64,000 nt of DNA from the NCBI RefSeq assembly GCF_005239225.2, contig NC_133300.1, forward strand, positions 16,025,875 to 16,089,874, written 5' to 3'. A program made the translations under genes and the position numbers. This stretch comes from Populus alba. Lineage: Eukaryota; Streptophyta; Magnoliopsida; Malpighiales; Salicaceae. A model generated the notes under the pieces. That model was given only the letters and a program-made list of their open reading frames with translations. It was not told the DNA's origin and did not search any database. Shown piece after piece: positions 59,990 through 64,000 of the stretch (positions are counted from its first letter, which is position 1; the number at the start of each line of letters is the position of its first letter).

Positions 59990-60565
59990 ATAGGGGTTGA
60001 ACCAACTGCTTGTGTGTGTTTTTTTCATTTGTTTTTTTATTGCTGTTTATTTTTTGAGCATTTATGTTATTTGCGCTATTATTTTATGCGATATTTATTG
60101 TCAATCATTTCAATTTTTTAGATTTTGCACATGCATGCATGTTATTTATTTGTGTATTCACACACTTCACGGTGAACCCATAAAAAGCTCTGGACCCGAG
60201 CTCGTCCTTTTTAAGATTAGAAAAGAAAGATTCAGGTGGCAAGTGTGACTTGTGTCCACTGATGCTCATTTGGACTTTCGCTTGGATTGTAACTCACCCT
60301 ATGCAACGGGGTATTGTGGAATTTTCTTCCCATACTCATGTTGTATAAGGTTAAGAGGCTGATTACCCCATGGGTAATTCGGGCAATCTAAGAACCAAAG
60401 AAAAATCTTTAAGATTAGAATCAACTGAGCCAAACCCTATGAGCTAGATCTTATCAATTAGGATATACCTTTAGGACACAAAACAAATATCAATGCATTA
60501 ACATACATATTCATATACATTCATATTCTCATTAAATCTCCACCGATCCTTATAGGAAGTGTGAG
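59990..60565 (+). other. Leader between primer-binding site and ORF1
   Basis: No domain is recognised. It contains the 83-codon ORF 59997-60248, which looks incidental. The stretch 'catacatattcatatacattcatattctcattaa' type repeats lie just before ORF1. Confidence 0.4.
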
Positions 60566-61161
60566 ATGGAAAAGCCCATTACTATTGAGGAATTTTTTAC
60601 CAGATCAGAATTGAACCAATATGATGAAGGGGATTGTTTGCCATCCAAGTTTGAGTCTCAATTGCCAGAACATTTTAAATTAGATGACAAGCCACTTGGT
60701 ACAGGACAGTTGCTAGATTGTTGGGAAAAGTTATCCTCTCATGATCAAATCGATTTTCAGAAACAATACGGGGATCTATCACATTTACTGAAAATTAGGG
60801 TCCAGCATGCTTGTTTTCAAGCCATGATAGGGTTTTGGGATCCAGAATATCGGTGCTTCACTTTTGATACTGTGGATATGACTCCTACTATCGAGGAGTA
60901 TGATGCCCTGTTAGATTGTCCCAAGTCAGAAAAGGTGTACTTTTACACACATACAGAGCATGCACCTTCTAATTTTGCTTGGATTACTCAAATAGACTGT
61001 CAACTAGCAAAAGCACAGGCGACTAAACGAGGAAAATAGCCAGGGTTGGTTTTGGAATGTACTAGAAGCCATATTCAACAGGAGATTACGCGATGAGAGC
61101 AACGAAATTCGATTGAGAGTTTTGGCCTTAGGCATATATGGTTTGGTTCTTTTCCCATCTG
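60566..61161 (+). pseudogene. DUF7745-like ORF of the LTR element (interrupted)
   Basis: The frame starts 'MEKPITIEEFFTRSELNQYD' and contains 'WEKLSSHDQIDFQKQYGDLS', then 'FQAMIGFWDPEYRCFTFDTV' and 'MTPTIEEYDALLDCP'. I associate these features with the plant DUF7745 domain, which is of unknown function and often found next to retroelement genes. The frame stops at TAG 61037-61039. The family pattern resumes in another frame from about 61095 ('NEIRLRVLALGIYGLVLFPS') up to the gap, so at least one frameshift separates the halves. Confidence 0.6.
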
Positions 61162-61661
61162 NNNNNNNNNNNNNNNNNNNNNNNNNNNNNNNNNNNNNNN
61201 NNNNNNNNNNNNNNNNNNNNNNNNNNNNNNNNNNNNNNNNNNNNNNNNNNNNNNNNNNNNNNNNNNNNNNNNNNNNNNNNNNNNNNNNNNNNNNNNNNNN
61301 NNNNNNNNNNNNNNNNNNNNNNNNNNNNNNNNNNNNNNNNNNNNNNNNNNNNNNNNNNNNNNNNNNNNNNNNNNNNNNNNNNNNNNNNNNNNNNNNNNNN
61401 NNNNNNNNNNNNNNNNNNNNNNNNNNNNNNNNNNNNNNNNNNNNNNNNNNNNNNNNNNNNNNNNNNNNNNNNNNNNNNNNNNNNNNNNNNNNNNNNNNNN
61501 NNNNNNNNNNNNNNNNNNNNNNNNNNNNNNNNNNNNNNNNNNNNNNNNNNNNNNNNNNNNNNNNNNNNNNNNNNNNNNNNNNNNNNNNNNNNNNNNNNNN
61601 NNNNNNNNNNNNNNNNNNNNNNNNNNNNNNNNNNNNNNNNNNNNNNNNNNNNNNNNNNNNN
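61162..61661. other. Assembly gap, exactly 500 N
   Basis: A run of 500 N looks like a fixed-length scaffolding gap, so true distance, and possibly order and orientation, are unknown. The two sides belong to different retroelement types. ORFs drawn across it are meaningless. Confidence 0.95.
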
Positions 61662-61677
61662 TTGATCAAAGGCGTAA

Positions 61678-62133
61678 TTGGTTCTCCAACCCACAGACAT
61701 CACAACTCCTTCTCTCACTCATCAATTGGCTTTTTATGGACAGCAACAACAACGTCCACAATCAAACTCTTTTAGGCTATCGTGGCCCCTCACAAAATTC
61801 AATTCTAATGGTCGTGGATTCCAAGCTCAACAGCGAAGGGACTCCTCTTCATCAAATTCACAGCGTAGACCTCCACCACATGGTGAGCGTCGCATGACAC
61901 TAGCAGAGAGGGATCAATACTGTGATCAACAATGCCAGTATTGTGGGATGACAGGCCATGTTGCTAAAATATGCTGGTGGGTGCCAAAGAAACCCACTCA
62001 ACAAGATGAGATTCCACAAGCACTTGCAGCACTCACTTTGGACACCACCATTGCTGACACTGAATGGACAACGGACACTGGAGCTTCCAACCATATGACA
62101 AGTAAGCCAGGCTATGTTAACAAATATTCGTAA
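61678..62133 (+). pseudogene. Copia gag C-terminus and protease start
   Basis: A Gln/Ser/Arg-rich segment is followed by the CCHC knuckle 'CQYCGMTGHVAKIC' (C-x2-C-x4-H-x4-C), then the protease motif 'WTTDTGASNHMTS' with the catalytic Asp. The frame ends at TAA 62131-62133. The protease continues in another frame ('NIRKYSGADSVLIGDGSS'). Confidence 0.85.
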
Positions 62134-62329
62134 ATACTCTGGTGCTGACTCTGTGCTAATTGGAGATGGGTCTTCCATGTCATTTCTTGCAATTTGGTGA
62201 TACGTGTATAAAACAAAAAACATATGTCTTACCTCTCAATGATGTTCTATGTTCCAAAACTTAACAAAAAAATTTACTTTCCGTAAGCTAGCTAACTAAT
62301 CAATTTCCTGTTAATTGTGAGTTTTTCTA

Positions 62330-63091
62330 ATGTTGATTTTTGTGTTTAAGGAACGGGAAACAGGACAGGCAGTGATAATAGGGAAACGCAAGGGTGATCT
62401 CTACGTCCTCCCTGCTTCACCAGAATTGTATTTCTCTCATCAGTTCAAATCAGGCACAACAGAAGTTTGGCATCAATGTCTAGGCCATCCTCAGTCTTCA
62501 GCATTACAAATGCTAAAAAATAAAGGACTTATTGATGTTGTAGGGACAATAAAATTACAACATCTTTGTGATAGTTGCCAACTAGGAAAACTTAGTCGTT
62601 TACCTTTTTCTAAATCAGAACATTCAAGTACTGGTATCTTTGAAAAAATTCATTGTGATTTATGGGGACCAGCACCCGTTTTATCAATTGCAAAATTTAA
62701 ATATTATGCTTGTTTAGTGGATGATTTTTCTAAGTACACTTGGATTATTCCCTTGCGCAACAAATCTGATTTCTTTAATGCATACTTAGCTTTTGAAAAA
62801 TATGTTATTAGACAGTTTAACAAGCAAATTAAAATATTTCATTCAGATGGAGGTGGTGAGTTCATCAATTCAAAACTACTGACTCATTTTCTTTCTACAG
62901 GCATTGTTCATCAGATATCATCACCATATACTCCTGAGCAAACTGGTATAGTTGAGAGACACCATAGGACCATAAGAGAATTAGGAATGACTGTTATTTC
63001 ACAGTGGAGCACCCTTATTCTTATGGATAGAAGCCTTCACCACGGTAGTATATCTTATGAATTGCTTACCTTATTCTGCTCTCAACTTTGA
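62330..63091 (+). pseudogene. Copia GAG-pre-integrase and integrase
   Basis: The zinc-binding part shows 'WHQCLGHPQSSALQ' and 'CDSCQLGKLSRLPF'. The catalytic core has Asp in 'IHCDLWGPAP', Asp in 'IFHSDGGGEF' and Glu in 'PEQTGIVERHHRT', the D-D-E triad. The frame shifts near 63010. Confidence 0.88.
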
Positions 63092-63497
63092 AACACCATA
63101 TTTTGCACTTCATGGGACACACCCAAATTACTCCTCACTCAGAACATTTGGATCTAAATGCTTTCCTTACACTTGGGATATACGAAAACACAAATTTGAT
63201 CCAAAAACACTTCCATGCATTTTTGTAGGTTGCAGTGAAAAGCATAAGGCTTATAAGTGTTTTCATCCAACAAGTAAAAAAAAATTCATCTCTCGTCATG
63301 TTGTCTTTGATGAATTAATTTTTCCATACAAGCTTATCAACAAATGTTGCAAGACAGCTAATCAACCACAAGTAATTAGTATTTTTGATTCTTGGTTACC
63401 ACATACTGATAACTCTTCCAATGCAGGAGCAATTATGGACTCTGCCTCACTCCCATGTCAAAGTCTGTTGCTGCCAAATGACATTAGTACTCTATAA
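63057..63497 (+). pseudogene. Copia integrase C-terminal region
   Basis: This continues the integrase in another frame: 'MNCLPYSALNFETPYFALHG', then 'LRTFGSKCFPYTWDIRKHKF' and 'FVGCSEKHKAYKCF', typical of the copia post-core region. Confidence 0.85.
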
Positions 63498-63779
63498 AAT
63501 TTCTCCCTATCTACAGATCTCACAGAGTCACAATGGCAATATCCTATTGTTGAGTCACAGACCAGTCCAGAAATTAATGCCGATAATGGGTTTGCTCACA
63601 GCATAATTTCACTAGACACATCTCTATCACAAAGGTGTCAAGAGTCTCATGGGTCAACACAAGAAATTCCTTCTCTGATTATCAGTGAAACACCAAAAGT
63701 AGCACCGCTGACTCATTCCATGGTCAATCGGTCTAAACAGGGTATAGTAAAGCCAAATCCTAAATATGCCTTAACCACC

Positions 63780-64000
63780 AGCACCTCTGCTAATATACCC
63801 CGTGAGCACCTCTGCTAATATACCCCGTGAGCCTCACAATATTAAAGTTGCACTAGCACATCCTGGTTGGAGAGCAACAATGGAGGAAGAGTTGGCAGCA
63901 CTACATCAAAATGAGACTTGGAAATTGGTTCCACGAACATCAAAGATGAATGTCATTGGTTCTAAATGGGTGTTTAAATCAAAGCTCAAACCAGATGGTT
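63780..64000 (+). pseudogene. Start of copia reverse transcriptase, with a 25-bp tandem duplication
   Basis: A 25-bp unit is repeated at 63780-63804 and 63805-63829, shifting the frame. From about 63850 the sequence reads 'HPGWRATMEEELAALHQNET' and 'WKLVPRTSKMNVIGSKWVFK', the N-terminal reverse-transcriptase motif of copia elements, up to the window end. Confidence 0.85.

Larger units (their letters stand above)
57191..61161 (+). mobile_element. Tat/Ogre-like LTR retrotransposon, 5' part (cut by assembly gap)
   Basis: The order is a 2.8-kb LTR, an Arg-type primer-binding site, a long leader and an ORF with a DUF7745-like domain before the gap. The long LTR, Arg-type site and extra ORF upstream of gag together recall Ty3/gypsy elements of the Tat/Ogre group. 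No gag, protease or polymerase is visible on this side of the gap, so the assignment is inference. Confidence 0.65.
61662..64000 (+). mobile_element. Ty1/copia retrotransposon, gag C-terminus to start of reverse transcriptase (runs off window)
   Basis: Domain order on the + strand is gag zinc knuckle, protease, GAG-pre-integrase, integrase, then reverse transcriptase start. Integrase before reverse transcriptase defines Ty1/copia. Stops and frameshifts (about 62121, 62185, 62270, 63010 and 63805) break the polyprotein, so this copy is inactive. Both LTRs are outside the visible sequence (gap side and beyond 64000). Confidence 0.88.

Noticed and set aside
61004..61775. Long ORFs of 175-221 codons on both strands
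   Set aside because: They are created by the run of N and have no sequence content.

Overview
This window is AT-rich plant nuclear DNA. It is dominated by a head-to-tail cluster of TIR-NBS-LRR (TNL) disease-resistance genes, all on the + strand. The protein style fits Populus (poplar/aspen): the Ser-rich leader before the TIR, the five-exon layout, the C-JID domain after the LRR, and a second TIR-like domain at the C-terminus. The genus is inferred from family style; the species cannot be told.

Layout. (1) 1-1660 is the 3' end of TNL gene A: last LRR exon, C-JID and C-terminal TIR. (2) 1985-8933 is TNL locus B. It has an open 831-residue TIR-NBS-LRR frame ending early at 7565, followed by a broken C-JID/C-TIR tail. 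(3) 8934-19540 is a patchwork. It holds a 3' flank shared with the last TNL, GC-rich CAG-repeat islands, a TNL fragment (C), a deleted Ty1/copia element on the - strand, a TRIM element and scattered unassigned fragments. (4) 19541-32474 has no clear gene. It holds MITEs, tandem duplications and several gene-less copies of TNL upstream sequence. (5) 32475-38050 is TNL pseudogene D; its NB-ARC and C-TIR frames are still open. (6) 38051-45814 is again repeats and orphan TNL flanks. (7) 45815-55324 is TNL locus E with its upstream region. Its NB-LRR exons are intact, but the TIR exon has a one-base deletion and a TGA precedes the C-TIR. Its 4.8 kb first intron holds an old TIR exon tail and a MITE with a clean 8-bp target duplication. 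(8) From 57191 a long LTR retroelement (LTR, Arg-type primer-binding site, DUF7745-like ORF) is cut by a 500-N assembly gap at 61162-61661. (9) 61662-64000 is a frameshifted Ty1/copia gag-PR-IN-RT start on the + strand.

Functional picture. TNL proteins are intracellular immune receptors. The N-terminal TIR is an NADase and signalling domain, the NB-ARC is the nucleotide switch, and the LRR plus C-JID recognise ligand. The unusual shared feature here is an extra, degenerate TIR exon fused in frame behind the C-JID. It is present in all four loci, with a splice donor at the same place and phase as the normal TIR exon. The cluster also records recombination well: paralogues act as empty sites for two insertions, and at least three junctions between unrelated or shuffled segments can be located to within a few bases.
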